Assembly (NCBI GenBank): GCA_934090795.1
Contig: CAKOJQ010000002.1
Span: 103,971-167,970 of the forward strand
Direction: 5' to 3'
DNA length: 64,000 nt
From: an uncultured Bacilli bacterium
Lineage (GTDB): Bacteria; Bacillota_I; Bacilli_A; RF39; UBA660
Shown here: positions 52,471-61,654 of the stretch, piece after piece
How positions within the stretch are numbered: position 1 is the stretch's first letter
Layout of the letters: each line of letters starts with the position of its first letter
Program-made: the position numbers and the translations under genes
The notes under the pieces: generated by a model
Database searches by the model: none
Told to the model about the DNA's origin: nothing
The model's input: only the letters and a program-made list of their open reading frames with translations

Positions 52471-53343
52471 ATGGTAGAACTATCTTTGATAGAAAAAATT
52501 AAGACTTTATTTACTTTAATTTTTTCTTCGTCTCTTTTTTTAATTCTTTTATTAGGAATATTTATTATATTGGTTGATGTTTTTTATATTTCGAAGCAAT
52601 CAAGAAAAGTTAAAATAATGTATTTGATTGTAAGTGTTATAGTAATGGTTATTTTATTAATTACATATTTTGAAGAGTTTTTAAAATTTATAGATGTTTT
52701 AAATAAAAATATTGTAATGTTAATTAACTTTCCTTCATTATTACAATATACGGTTATTATCTTTATAACTTTAATAATTATGATAATTAGTATTTTTAAT
52801 AAAAAAATGAATAGAATTTTAAGTAGAATAAATATTGGTGTGTTTATTGCTGATTTGTTTATATTTTTTCTAATATTAGATCAAATAAATAAAACTAATA
52901 TTGATTTATCAAATAAGATAAATATTTATAGTAATAAGAATTTGATGGTACTTTTTGAAATTAGTATGATAATATTTGTAATCTGGTTATTTGGATTACT
53001 TACTTATAAAATATGTTCTGTTTTAATAACTAAAAATAAATCTAGTAAAGTTATTATGGATAATAATGAAGTTAATTTAAGTGAAAGAGAAGAAGTAACT
53101 AAAGAAGATAATGAAGAAGAAATTGAATTACCTAAACGAAGAGATGATGGAACTATTATTAATCTATATGAAGAACCAGAAATGCCTAGAACAATTGAAG
53201 AATTACGTAAAGAAAGAGTTTTAGAAAACTTAACTAAAAAATTCGACGATAATCAAAGTATGATAGATGGCTTATTTACTGTTGAAGAATATAAAGAATT
53301 AAGTAAATTATTACATGATATGGAAAAAAATAAAAAGGCTTAA
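52471..53343 (+). CDS. multi-spanning membrane protein with charged cytoplasmic tail
   Basis: A 290-residue protein with about five hydrophobic helices in residues 10-195 and a highly charged C-terminal tail of about 95 residues (EELRKERVLENLTKKFDDNQ, TVEEYKELSKLLHDMEK). No recognised family. The 24-base gap after the sortase suggests it belongs to the adhesin 2 operon. A role in assembly or regulation of that locus is possible. Confidence 0.6.
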   Translation: MVELSLIEKIKTLFTLIFSSSLFLILLLGIFIILVDVFYISKQSRKVKIMYLIVSVIVMVILLITYFEEFLKFIDVLNKNIVMLINFPSLLQYTVIIFITLIIMIISIFNKKMNRILSRINIGVFIADLFIFFLILDQINKTNIDLSNKINIYSNKNLMVLFEISMIIFVIWLFGLLTYKICSVLITKNKSSKVIMDNNEVNLSEREEVTKEDNEEEIELPKRRDDGTIINLYEEPEMPRTIEELRKERVLENLTKKFDDNQSMIDGLFTVEEYKELSKLLHDMEKNKKA

Positions 53344-53353
53344 AGCCTTTTTT
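53332..53353. terminator. bidirectional terminator
   Basis: AAAAAGGCT/AGCCTTTTT stem with TAA loop between the convergent membrane protein (+) and class-B sortase (-) genes. Confidence 0.85.
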
Positions 53354-53354
53354 G

Positions 53355-54986
53355 TTATCTAATTAATTTTGCATGAACTACTAGTCTTTCCTTACTACCA
53401 TTTGAACAAGTTGATAGTGTTAAAATTTTAGTATTTTCATCATATGTAGCATTAAAGTCATAAATACTTCTTTCTACTACCATTTTTAAAAAATCTAGTT
53501 TTTCATTAGGAGATGCAAAGTTAGCAATTAAATAATCATTAGTAACAGGTATTTTATAAATTGAAATAATTTGCCATTTCATATTTTCCTTGGTTGTATT
53601 AAAAGTAATTATTTGATTACTTGATTTTTTATACCATGATGGATTGGTGACATATCTTAATGTTCCAAACATTTTTTGATTTGATAAATTATGTCCGAAA
53701 ATAATAGTATTATCAGATAAATCTTCGATATTGTTACGATAGTCCATATAAATCCAACCATGTCTATTTTTATTTTTATAATAGTCTCTATAAAGATAAT
53801 AATCGTTGTCTGTTGATTTAACTACAGGATAATCTATTTTAGTATTATTAACATTTAGCCATCCAACAGTATCATTATTAATTTCTAATAGTTTTTCAAA
53901 GACTTTTTCATATTTAACGTCATAAATGGTTGTTGTTGTAGTAGTTGTAGTTGTTGCTGTTACTCTTTCTTTATCATCATCATTTGGTTCAATATAAATA
54001 ATTTCTTCATTGTTATTAGTAGGAATATCTAATTCTAGTTTTATTTTATTTAAATCATTTTCAATATCATCATATTTTTCCGTATCACTATAATTAACAT
54101 ATAAATTAATTAGCATCATTGTTCCAACAGATAGAATAATAAATAAGAGAGAAAACCTAATAACATTTAGATTTATTTGTTTAAACATATTTTTCTTTTT
54201 ATATTCATTTGAATAATTTATTTTAAAGTTTATATTGTTTGTAATGATATAATCTTCATTATTTTTTTTAAATTTAGTAATATATTCAATAATATTATTT
54301 AAATTAACATCTTTTTCATCAAAAATAATTTTAATATTTTTAAGATTCATTTTTGTTATTATATTAAATATAAATTCAAATTGTTTTTTTGAAAAATATT
54401 TAAATTCAAGTACTTTTAAGTATTTGTTAATTTTTATAAATTCTTCAAAGTCATTATAATCTTTTTCTTTAAATTCTGGAACAATAACTTCTTTTTTATA
54501 AAATATATCAGAATAAGTATTAATTTTATTTATAGACATGAAGTTACTTATAAATAAAATTTCATTTCTAATTTTTATTTGTAAATCTTTATTTGTGTCT
54601 ATTTGTTCTAATAGATAGGGAGGAATATCATATAATTCAATATTTTTTAATGATTTGTTATTTAATATTTCTAAAAATTCATCATATTTTAGTGATTCAT
54701 CATAGTTAAGAACTATTTCATCTATTTTATTTATTTCATTTATAAGTTTTAGGGTAATTAAAGTAGCTTCCTTATCATTAATTATACATTTATGAATATT
54801 ATTTTTAATAATTATAACATTTAAAAAAGAAGATACTAGTTCTAAGTTTTCATTAATGTATTTAATACTAAAATATGTTTCTTTAGTAGAAATAACATTT
54901 GTGTTGTTTAAGTTTTCTTTAATATCTTTATTTAATAAACTAACTATAATTTCATTTTTAACTATTTTAAATATTATCTTATTCAT
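53355..54986 (-). CDS. class-B-like sortase fused to a large N-terminal cytoplasmic domain
   Basis: A 543-residue protein. Residues 1-270 are a soluble Ile/Leu/Asn-rich region that looks repetitive and LRR-like but is not recognised. A membrane helix follows (about 275-300), then a linker with a run of nine Thr (VTATTTTTTTTTIYD), then a sortase B-type domain: NDTVGWLNVNNTKIDYPVVKS, YRDYYKNKNRHGWIYMDYR, IIFGHNLSN (His), TLSTCSNGSKERLVV (Cys527, Arg534). Catalytic residues are complete. The cytoplasmic extension is unusual, since sortases normally have only a short cytoplasmic tail. Confidence 0.75.
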   Translation of the reverse strand: MNKIIFKIVKNEIIVSLLNKDIKENLNNTNVISTKETYFSIKYINENLELVSSFLNVIIIKNNIHKCIINDKEATLITLKLINEINKIDEIVLNYDESLKYDEFLEILNNKSLKNIELYDIPPYLLEQIDTNKDLQIKIRNEILFISNFMSINKINTYSDIFYKKEVIVPEFKEKDYNDFEEFIKINKYLKVLEFKYFSKKQFEFIFNIITKMNLKNIKIIFDEKDVNLNNIIEYITKFKKNNEDYIITNNINFKINYSNEYKKKNMFKQINLNVIRFSLLFIILSVGTMMLINLYVNYSDTEKYDDIENDLNKIKLELDIPTNNNEEIIYIEPNDDDKERVTATTTTTTTTTIYDVKYEKVFEKLLEINNDTVGWLNVNNTKIDYPVVKSTDNDYYLYRDYYKNKNRHGWIYMDYRNNIEDLSDNTIIFGHNLSNQKMFGTLRYVTNPSWYKKSSNQIITFNTTKENMKWQIISIYKIPVTNDYLIANFASPNEKLDFLKMVVERSIYDFNATYDENTKILTLSTCSNGSKERLVVHAKLIR

Positions 54987-55115
54987 ATATTAATAATAGC
55001 ATAAGTTAAAATATAATTAAAGTTAGAATAATTAAAAATATTTAAAATATTATTATCAGTTAGTTTTCTTTTTATTATTTATTTGGTAAAATACTTTAAA
55101 AGGTTGTGGGTAATA

Positions 55116-56810
55116 ATGAAATTAAAAAATAGTTATTTTTATACATTAAGAGAAAATGCGAAGGATGAAGATTCTACTAGTGGTAATTTACTTGTTAGAG
55201 CAGGAATGATTAAGAAAGTATCTAGTGGAATTTATATGTATTTACCTCTTGGATTAAAGGTTTTAGATAATATTAAAAAAATTATTAAAGAAGAGATGGA
55301 TAAAGCTGGTGCACAGGAACTTTTAATGCCAAGTTTAATACCTGAAGAAATATATGATACTTGTGGTAGAAATGAGGCTATGGGAGCATCTATGTTTCAC
55401 TTAAAAGATAGATATGATAAACCTTATGTATTAGGACCTACTCATGAAGAATTATTTACAATAGCTGCTAAAAGTATGGTTAAAAGTTATAAAGATTTAC
55501 CATTTACTATTTATCAAGATGCACCTAAATATCGTGATGAAGCAAGACCAAGATTTGGTTTAATTAGAGTAAGAGAATTCTTTATGAAAGATGCTTATTC
55601 ATTTGATAGAGATGAAGATGGGTTAGATATTTCTTATCATAAAATGTATGATGCTTATAAGAAAATATTTGATAGAGTTAAACTTAATTATGCCATAGTT
55701 AGAGCAGATACAGGAGTTATGGGTGGATCTTTATCAGAAGAATTTCAAGCAGTAACTGATATTGGTGAAGATGTACTTGTACTATGTGATAAGTGTAATT
55801 ATGCATCTAATATGGAAATAGCTAAAACAGTTATAAGTGATAGTAATGAAGAAACAAGAAAATTAGAATTAGTTGAAACTCCTCATATGGAAACTATTGA
55901 AGATGTTAGTAATTATTTAAATATACCTAAAGAAAAAACAGTTAAAGCAATGATGATGAACATTGATGGTGAATTAATAGTACTTTTCTTAAGAGGAGAT
56001 AGAAACCTTAATGAAACAAAGGTATGTAAGTTATTTGGTGTTAGTGAAATTAATTTTGCTGATGATGAATTAATTGGTAAATCTAACGCTGTACCAGGTT
56101 TTACAGGACCAATTAATTTAAGTGGTGCTAAAATTGTTATTGATGATGAAGTTAAATCAATGAAAAACTTTGTTGTTGGGGCAAATAAGAGGGGATATCA
56201 TTATATTAATGCGAATGTGGATGATTTTAAATATGATATTTGTGCTGATATTAAAGAAGTTTTAGAAGGAGATAATTGTCCTTGTTGTGATGGAAAACTT
56301 TATTTTAAAAAAGGGATTGAGGTTGGAAATACCTTTAAATTAGGTACTAAATATTCTGAAAAGTTAGGATTAACTTATTTAGATGAAAATAATAAGAGTA
56401 ATCCAGTAGTAATGGGATGTTATGGTATTGGAGCTGGAAGAATACTTGCGGCTGTTGTTGAACAAAACAATGATGAAAAAGGAATAATTTTTCCAATTGC
56501 GATTGCTCCATTTAAAGTAGCTATTGCCCTTATGAATCCGAAAGATGAAGTTGCTAGTCTAACTGCTAATAAGTTATATGATGAATTAAATAACTTAGGA
56601 ATTGATACACTTTTAGATGATCGTGATGAAAGAGCAGGAGTTAAATTTAATGATTTAGATTTAATAGGTATTCCAATTAGAATAACAGTTGGTAAGAAAA
56701 TTAATGAAGGGTTAGTGGAATTTAAACCTAGATGTGAAAGTGAATCATTAGATATTAAATTAGATGAAATAGTTAATTATATTAAGGAATATATTGATGC
56801 AAACAAGTGA
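55116..56810 (+). CDS. proS: prolyl-tRNA synthetase (bacterial type)
   Basis: A 564-residue class II synthetase from ATG 55116 (MKLKNSYFYTLRENAKDEDS). Motif 1 includes GIYMYLPLGLKVLDNI, motif 2 YRDEARPRFGLIRVREFFMKDAYSFD, motif 3 MGCYGIGAGRILAAVVEQ, with the INS editing domain between motifs 2 and 3 (KTVKAMMMNIDG, VGANKRGYHYIN) that removes mischarged alanine, and an anticodon-binding domain at the end. SD AAAGGTTGTGGG. Divergent from the class-B sortase. Confidence 0.96.
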   Translation: MKLKNSYFYTLRENAKDEDSTSGNLLVRAGMIKKVSSGIYMYLPLGLKVLDNIKKIIKEEMDKAGAQELLMPSLIPEEIYDTCGRNEAMGASMFHLKDRYDKPYVLGPTHEELFTIAAKSMVKSYKDLPFTIYQDAPKYRDEARPRFGLIRVREFFMKDAYSFDRDEDGLDISYHKMYDAYKKIFDRVKLNYAIVRADTGVMGGSLSEEFQAVTDIGEDVLVLCDKCNYASNMEIAKTVISDSNEETRKLELVETPHMETIEDVSNYLNIPKEKTVKAMMMNIDGELIVLFLRGDRNLNETKVCKLFGVSEINFADDELIGKSNAVPGFTGPINLSGAKIVIDDEVKSMKNFVVGANKRGYHYINANVDDFKYDICADIKEVLEGDNCPCCDGKLYFKKGIEVGNTFKLGTKYSEKLGLTYLDENNKSNPVVMGCYGIGAGRILAAVVEQNNDEKGIIFPIAIAPFKVAIALMNPKDEVASLTANKLYDELNNLGIDTLLDDRDERAGVKFNDLDLIGIPIRITVGKKINEGLVEFKPRCESESLDIKLDEIVNYIKEYIDANK

Positions 56811-56910
56811 TAAAAAAAGAACAATTATAGCAATAATTATAGCGTTTATTACAATGTTTATAGGATATTTTCTAGCATATAGATTATATACTTTAGTTAT
56901 GAATAGGTAA
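56797..56910 (+). CDS. 37-residue single-helix membrane protein
   Basis: MQTSDKKRTIIAIIIAFITM, then a short hydrophobic continuation ending LVMNR: a charged N-terminus and one membrane helix. The ATG at 56797 overlaps the end of proS by 14 bases, with AAGGA 8 bases upstream, indicating coupled translation. A terminator begins at its stop codon, so it is the last gene of the proS unit. Not in any family I recognise. Confidence 0.55.
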   Translation: MQTSDKKRTIIAIIIAFITMFIGYFLAYRLYTLVMNR

Positions 56911-56926
56911 ATGTACCTATTTTTTT
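56902..56926 (+). terminator. rho-independent terminator after proS unit
   Basis: AATAGGTA/TACCTATT 8-bp stem, AATG loop, followed by TTTTTT. Confidence 0.85.
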
Positions 56927-56958
56927 CTTCTTTGCATAGGATATATTGGTGATAAAAT

Positions 56959-57195
56959 ATGGATAACTTTGATTTTGATAAAGTTAAAAAGAGAACTAAT
57001 GTAGATAAAGACACAATTATAGATTTAGCTAAAATGGTTAATGAGAATGGATTAAAGGATGAAAAAACATTAAGAACAGTAATAAATAAATTAAGTTTAA
57101 TGACCGGAAAAGATGTTAGTAAAGATCTAGAAGATAAAATAATTGATACAATAAAAGAAGATAAAGTACCTAAAAATGTTAAAGATATGTTTTAA
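56959..57195 (+). CDS. spoVIF: stage VI sporulation protein F-like (SpoVIF)
   Basis: A 78-residue helical protein. FDFDKVKKRTNVDKDTIIDLAKMVNENGLKDEK is followed by TLRTVINKLSLMTGKDVSKDLEDKIIDTI, closely following the SpoVIF pattern (FDxVExKTxV...DIxKLAxSVxxANLKDEKTxRxxIxxVxxLAxKxVxxExEDKIVxxI). SpoVIF acts in the mother cell for coat assembly in Bacillus. It is monocistronic with its own hairpin terminator. Short length limits certainty. Confidence 0.75.
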   Translation: MDNFDFDKVKKRTNVDKDTIIDLAKMVNENGLKDEKTLRTVINKLSLMTGKDVSKDLEDKIIDTIKEDKVPKNVKDMF

Positions 57196-57212
57196 AGATA
57201 GCATATCTTTTA
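57194..57212 (+). terminator. weak hairpin terminator
   Basis: AAAGATA/TATCTTT stem with a 3-base loop at the end of the SpoVIF-like gene; only a short T-run follows. Confidence 0.5.
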
Positions 57213-57250
57213 ATTATACATTTAGTTTACTGGTAAATTAATGTAAAATA

Positions 57251-57279
57251 ATGACAAAATATGGGAGCTTTGTTATAAT
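57251..57279 (+). promoter_or_regulatory. promoter of the rlmN-prpC-prkC-rsgA-rpe operon
   Basis: ATGACA (57251-57256), 17-bp spacer, TATAAT (57274-57279). Transcription would begin about 57286, exactly where a GTG lies, nine bases before the ATG of rlmN; no Shine-Dalgarno fits in between, so the message is leaderless or nearly so. Confidence 0.65.
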
Positions 57280-57294
57280 TAATTTGTGATTATT

Positions 57295-58320
57295 ATGGTA
57301 AATATTTATGATTTAAGTTATGAAAAATTAGAAGAAAAATTATTAAGTTTAGGTGAAAAAAAATTTAGATGTAGTCAAATATGGGATTGGTTATATATTA
57401 AAAGGGTAACTAATTTTAATGATATGTCTAACTTAAGTAAAGATACAATAAATAAACTTAATAATAATTTTTCATTTGATTATATAGATATTTTAAGAAA
57501 ACAAGAAAGTGATTTAACTAATAAATATTTATTTCGTTTAATAGATGGTAATTTTATAGAAGCTGTTCTTATGAAACATGATTATGGTTATTCTGTATGT
57601 GTATCAAGTCAAGTTGGATGTAATATGGGATGTACATTTTGTGAAAGTGGAAGACTTAAAAAAGTAAGAAATTTAAATACTTATGAGATAGTTGAACAAA
57701 TTTTACTTATAGAAAAAGATATTAATCGTAAAATTGATAGTGTCGTTATAATGGGAATTGGTGAACCATTTGATAATTATGATAACATTATAGAGTTTAT
57801 TAAAATTATTAATCATGCTAAGGGATTACAGATTGGAGCTAGACATATAACTGTTTCTACTTGTGGATTAATTCCTAAGATTAAGGAGTTTAGTAATTTA
57901 AATTTACAAGTTAATTTGGCAATTAGTTTACATGCTAGTAATGATGAGTTAAGAAGTAAGATTATGCCTATAAATAAAGCTTATCCTTTAAAAGATTTAA
58001 TAAGTACTTTAAAAGAATATATTGCTAAAACTAATAGACGAGTTACTATTGAATATGTTATGCTTAAAGGGGTAAATGATAGAGAAGAGAATGCGAAGGA
58101 ACTTGCTAATTTACTTAAGAATATGAATGTTTATGTTAATTTAATTCCATATAATGAGACTAGTCACATAGAATATAAAAGAACTAATAAAGAAGATATA
58201 ATGAAGTTTTATGATATATTAAAGAAAAATAATATAAATGTTACAATAAGAAAAGAATTTGGTAAGGGTATTGATGCAGCGTGTGGACAGCTTAGAGCAA
58301 AAGAGGTGAATAAAGAGTGA
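57295..58320 (+). CDS. rlmN: dual-specificity 23S rRNA/tRNA adenine-C2 methyltransferase RlmN
   Basis: Radical-SAM methyltransferase of 341 residues. SSQVGCNMGCTFCESG provides the CxxxCxxC cluster ligands. GIGEPFDNYDNI and VSTCGLIPKI follow, and the catalytic Cys is in GIDAACGQLR near the C-terminus, with KKFRCSQIWDWLY at the N-terminus. ATG 57295 or the GTG at 57286 may start translation; neither has an SD. First gene of an operon with prpC and prkC. Confidence 0.95.
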   Translation: MVNIYDLSYEKLEEKLLSLGEKKFRCSQIWDWLYIKRVTNFNDMSNLSKDTINKLNNNFSFDYIDILRKQESDLTNKYLFRLIDGNFIEAVLMKHDYGYSVCVSSQVGCNMGCTFCESGRLKKVRNLNTYEIVEQILLIEKDINRKIDSVVIMGIGEPFDNYDNIIEFIKIINHAKGLQIGARHITVSTCGLIPKIKEFSNLNLQVNLAISLHASNDELRSKIMPINKAYPLKDLISTLKEYIAKTNRRVTIEYVMLKGVNDREENAKELANLLKNMNVYVNLIPYNETSHIEYKRTNKEDIMKFYDILKKNNINVTIRKEFGKGIDAACGQLRAKEVNKE

Positions 58321-59066
58321 AATCATTTTATTTAACAGATACAGGTAGAGTTAGAAGTCATAATGAAGATTCAGTTACAATTGTTAAAAACGCAAGTGGG
58401 GAACATTTAATGATAGTTGCTGATGGAATGGGTGGACACCGAGCAGGCGAGATTGCATCAAGCATGGTTGTTACTCAAATAGGTAAAAGATTTAGTAATT
58501 TATCAACAATAGGTTCTAAAATGGATGCTGTTAAATGGCTTAAAGAAAATGTTGATGAGGTTAATGATAGTATTTTAAAATATGGTGAGGAACACACTGA
58601 ATCAATGGGACTTGGTACAACAGTTGTTATGGCTTTACTTACAAAAGATTTCCTTATATTCGTAAATATAGGAGATTCAAGTGGATATGTTTTAAAAAAT
58701 AAAGTACTTCACAAAATAACTAAGGAACATACATTAGTAAATTTCTTAGTTGAAACAGGGGAGTTAACTCCAGAAGAAGCAATAAATCATCCTAAGAAAA
58801 ATGTGTTAATGAAAGCACTTGGAGCTAGTGAAAAACAAGAACTAGATATATTTGATGTAGATCCTAATGTGGATGCTATACTATTAGTTAGTGATGGTTT
58901 AACAAATATGCTTACGATGGATCAGGTTGAAAAAGTATTAAATGATGATGAATTAAAATATGAAGATAAATTAATTAAGTTAATTAAGAAGTGTAATGCA
59001 AGAGGGGGAACAGATAACATTTCAATTGCTTATCTAGTAAAGGATAGTGATATTAGTGATAACTAA
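58317..59066 (+). CDS. prpC: PP2C-type protein phosphatase PrpC/Stp
   Basis: A 249-residue PPM phosphatase. TDTGRVRSHNEDS, VADGMGGHRAGEIAS, GLGTTVVMALL, VNIGDSSGYVL, LVSDGLTNML and RGGTDNISIAYL are the metal-binding motifs in order. It removes phosphate from targets of the adjacent PrkC kinase. The GTG start overlaps the rlmN stop (GTGA), and its own end overlaps prkC, so the unit is tightly coupled. Confidence 0.95.
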   Translation: MKSFYLTDTGRVRSHNEDSVTIVKNASGEHLMIVADGMGGHRAGEIASSMVVTQIGKRFSNLSTIGSKMDAVKWLKENVDEVNDSILKYGEEHTESMGLGTTVVMALLTKDFLIFVNIGDSSGYVLKNKVLHKITKEHTLVNFLVETGELTPEEAINHPKKNVLMKALGASEKQELDIFDVDPNVDAILLVSDGLTNMLTMDQVEKVLNDDELKYEDKLIKLIKKCNARGGTDNISIAYLVKDSDISDN

Positions 59067-60798
59067 GGGACAAAAAATAAATGACCGTTATCAAATTGTT
59101 AAAACAATAGGTGAAGGTGGAATGGCTAATGTTTATTTAGCTTATGATACCATTTTAGAAAGAAATGTAGCTGTTAAAGTTTTAAGAGGAGATTTAGCAA
59201 ACGATGAGAAGTTTGTTAGACGTTTTCAAAGAGAGGCTCTATCAGCAAGTAGTTTATCTCATCCAAATATAGTTGAAGTATATGATGTAGGTGAAGATAA
59301 TGGTGTTTATTATATTGTAATGGAGTATATTGAAGGTAAACATTTAAAACAATTAATTAAGAAACGTGGAAAACTCACATTAAACGAAGTAATTGATATA
59401 ATGCTTCAAGTAACAGATGGAATTGCTTGTGCTCATGATTCTTATATAATTCATAGAGATATTAAACCGCAAAATATTATGATACTTGATAGTGGAATTG
59501 TTAAGATAACTGACTTTGGAATTGCGATGGCTTTAAATAGTACCCAATTAACTCAGACTAATTCAGTTATGGGTAGTGTACATTATTTACCACCAGAACA
59601 AGCAAGTGGAAAAGGTTCTACTGTTCAAAGTGATATATATTCAATGGGTATTTTGATGTATGAGTTATTAAGTGGTAAGCTTCCTTTTAGGGGAGATAAT
59701 GCGGTTGAAATAGCTCTTAAACATTTAAAGGAACCACTTCCTTCAATTAGAGAGGAATGTCCTGATTTACCACAAGCAGTTGAAAATGTTATATTAAAGG
59801 CTTGTGCTAAGAATCCAAAAAATAGATATCCAGATGCAAGAAGTATGCATGAAGATTTAAAGACTTGTACATCGCCTTTAAGAGCTAATGAGCCTAAATA
59901 TGTTTATAAATATCCCGAGTTTGATGAAGCAACTACCGAAAGAAGAGAAAAAGCAATTGAGAAGACTATGGAATTTAGTAAAATAGAAGATAGTAAAGAC
60001 AAAGATAAGGCATCAGAAGTTAAAGTTAAGAAAATAGAAGAAAAAGATATTGAAACAAAGAAAGAAAATAAAGTTTTAGTAATTCTTGGAGCTATTTTTG
60101 CAGGACTTGCGGTAATTGCAGCTACAATAGTTGGAATTTTAGTTCTTTTACCTAATAATAGTGAAATGCAAGTGCCAAATGTAGCTGGAAAAACAGTTGA
60201 TGAGGCTGTCGAAATATTTAATAATATGGGTTTAAAAGTAAATGCGGAAAATAAATATGCGCAAAGTGATGAAGTAAAAGAAGGAGATGTTGTAAAGACT
60301 GATCCATCTAGTGGAAGAACAGTTAAAAAGGGATCAGAAATTACATTATATATTTCTCAAGGAAGTAATACATTTGAAATAGAAGGTTATGTTGGACAAG
60401 AGGTATATGGTGTTAAAGCAATATTAGAAAAGATGCATAACTTATTTGTAATAATTGAAGAAGATAATGTTGATGATCCATCTAAATATGAAGAAAATAA
60501 GATCATTAAACAAGAACCAGCTGTAGGAACAAAAGTTAAATCTGGCGATACAATAACTCTTCATATTGCTAAGATAGGTGGTGTTTATCCGAATTTTACA
60601 ACTGGTTATAGTCTGGCAGATATTCAAGCATGGGGAGAAAAATATAATATAAAAATTAAAGAAGAATATGTACAAGATAATAGTTATGAACCGGGAGCAA
60701 TCATTAAGCAAAGTAAGCCGGCAGGAAGTAATGTTGTAAGTGGAATGAGTATTACTATAACTATTGCAGAAGAGGAAACAAGTATAGATAATGAATAA
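59056..60798 (+). CDS. prkC: PASTA-domain Ser/Thr protein kinase PrkC
   Basis: Membrane Hanks-type kinase. Kinase domain at residues 10-270: GEGGMANVYLA, VAVKVL (Lys), HRDIKPQNIM and ITDFGIA. Membrane helix near 340-362 (VLVILGAIFAGLAVIAATI), then three extracellular PASTA repeats (QVPNVAGKTVDEAVEIF, FEIEGYVGQEVYGVKAIL, GVYPNFTTGYSLADIQAW) that sense muropeptides. In spore formers PrkC triggers germination. GTG 59056 is preferred to GTG 59047 by family alignment. Confidence 0.95.
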   Translation: MITKGQKINDRYQIVKTIGEGGMANVYLAYDTILERNVAVKVLRGDLANDEKFVRRFQREALSASSLSHPNIVEVYDVGEDNGVYYIVMEYIEGKHLKQLIKKRGKLTLNEVIDIMLQVTDGIACAHDSYIIHRDIKPQNIMILDSGIVKITDFGIAMALNSTQLTQTNSVMGSVHYLPPEQASGKGSTVQSDIYSMGILMYELLSGKLPFRGDNAVEIALKHLKEPLPSIREECPDLPQAVENVILKACAKNPKNRYPDARSMHEDLKTCTSPLRANEPKYVYKYPEFDEATTERREKAIEKTMEFSKIEDSKDKDKASEVKVKKIEEKDIETKKENKVLVILGAIFAGLAVIAATIVGILVLLPNNSEMQVPNVAGKTVDEAVEIFNNMGLKVNAENKYAQSDEVKEGDVVKTDPSSGRTVKKGSEITLYISQGSNTFEIEGYVGQEVYGVKAILEKMHNLFVIIEEDNVDDPSKYEENKIIKQEPAVGTKVKSGDTITLHIAKIGGVYPNFTTGYSLADIQAWGEKYNIKIKEEYVQDNSYEPGAIIKQSKPAGSNVVSGMSITITIAEEETSIDNE

Positions 60799-61654
60799 TA
60801 AGCAAGAAGGAAAAATAGTTAGAATAATAAGTAATTTATGTACTGTAAAAGTAGATGATAAATTATATGATTGTAAACCAAGAGGGAAGTTTTATATTCA
60901 AAATAAAACTCCTCTAGTTGGTGATAGAGTAATAATTGATTCTGATAATAATTATATATTAGATATATTAGAGAGAAAAAATAGTTTAAAAAGACCAATG
61001 ATCGCTAATGTAGATTGTGCGATAATTGTTACAAGTGTTAAAGAACCTGATTTAAGTTTGTTACTTTTAGATAAGTTATTATGTTTAGTATTATTTAATA
61101 AGATTAAGCCAATAATATGTTTTAGTAAGACTGATTTATTAAATGAAGAAGAATATAAAGAGTTTAAAAAAATATATGATTATTATAATAAGATTGGTAT
61201 TAATGCAATAAAAAATACAGAGGCCTCAAAATTAGATAAACTTATTGAGGGAAAATTAGTTGTACTTACTGGCCAAAGTGGTGCTGGTAAATCAACATTA
61301 TTAAATAGAATAAATCCAGAATTAGATTTAGAAACAAATGAAATAAGTAAAGCTTTAGGAAGAGGAAAACATACTACTAGACATACGGAAACATTTAAGT
61401 ATAAAAATTCTTATATTTCAGATACTCCGGGATTTAGTAGTTTGGATTTAACTGATTTAACTAAAGAGGATGTAAGAAATGCTTTTATTGAATTTGGTAA
61501 TGATTGTTATTTTAGTGATTGTAATCATTTAAAAGAAAACAAATGTGTTGTTAAAGAAAAAGTTAATGATGGAATTATTTTAAAATCAAGATATGATAAT
61601 TATGTAAAGATGGTGGATGAGGTTGAAAGTAAGCGTATCATTTATAAAAAATAA
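60791..61654 (+). CDS. rsgA: ribosome small-subunit-dependent GTPase RsgA
   Basis: A 287-residue circularly permuted GTPase assisting 30S maturation. OB fold at residues 1-65, then the G4-type CFSKTDLL, G1 LTGQSGAGKSTLLN and G3 DTPGFSS in permuted order, and a C-terminal zinc finger (CYFSDCNHLKENKCVVK). The ATG overlaps the prkC end by 8 bases. Operon order prkC-rsgA-rpe is as in Bacillus. Confidence 0.95.
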   Translation: MNNKQEGKIVRIISNLCTVKVDDKLYDCKPRGKFYIQNKTPLVGDRVIIDSDNNYILDILERKNSLKRPMIANVDCAIIVTSVKEPDLSLLLLDKLLCLVLFNKIKPIICFSKTDLLNEEEYKEFKKIYDYYNKIGINAIKNTEASKLDKLIEGKLVVLTGQSGAGKSTLLNRINPELDLETNEISKALGRGKHTTRHTETFKYKNSYISDTPGFSSLDLTDLTKEDVRNAFIEFGNDCYFSDCNHLKENKCVVKEKVNDGIILKSRYDNYVKMVDEVESKRIIYKK

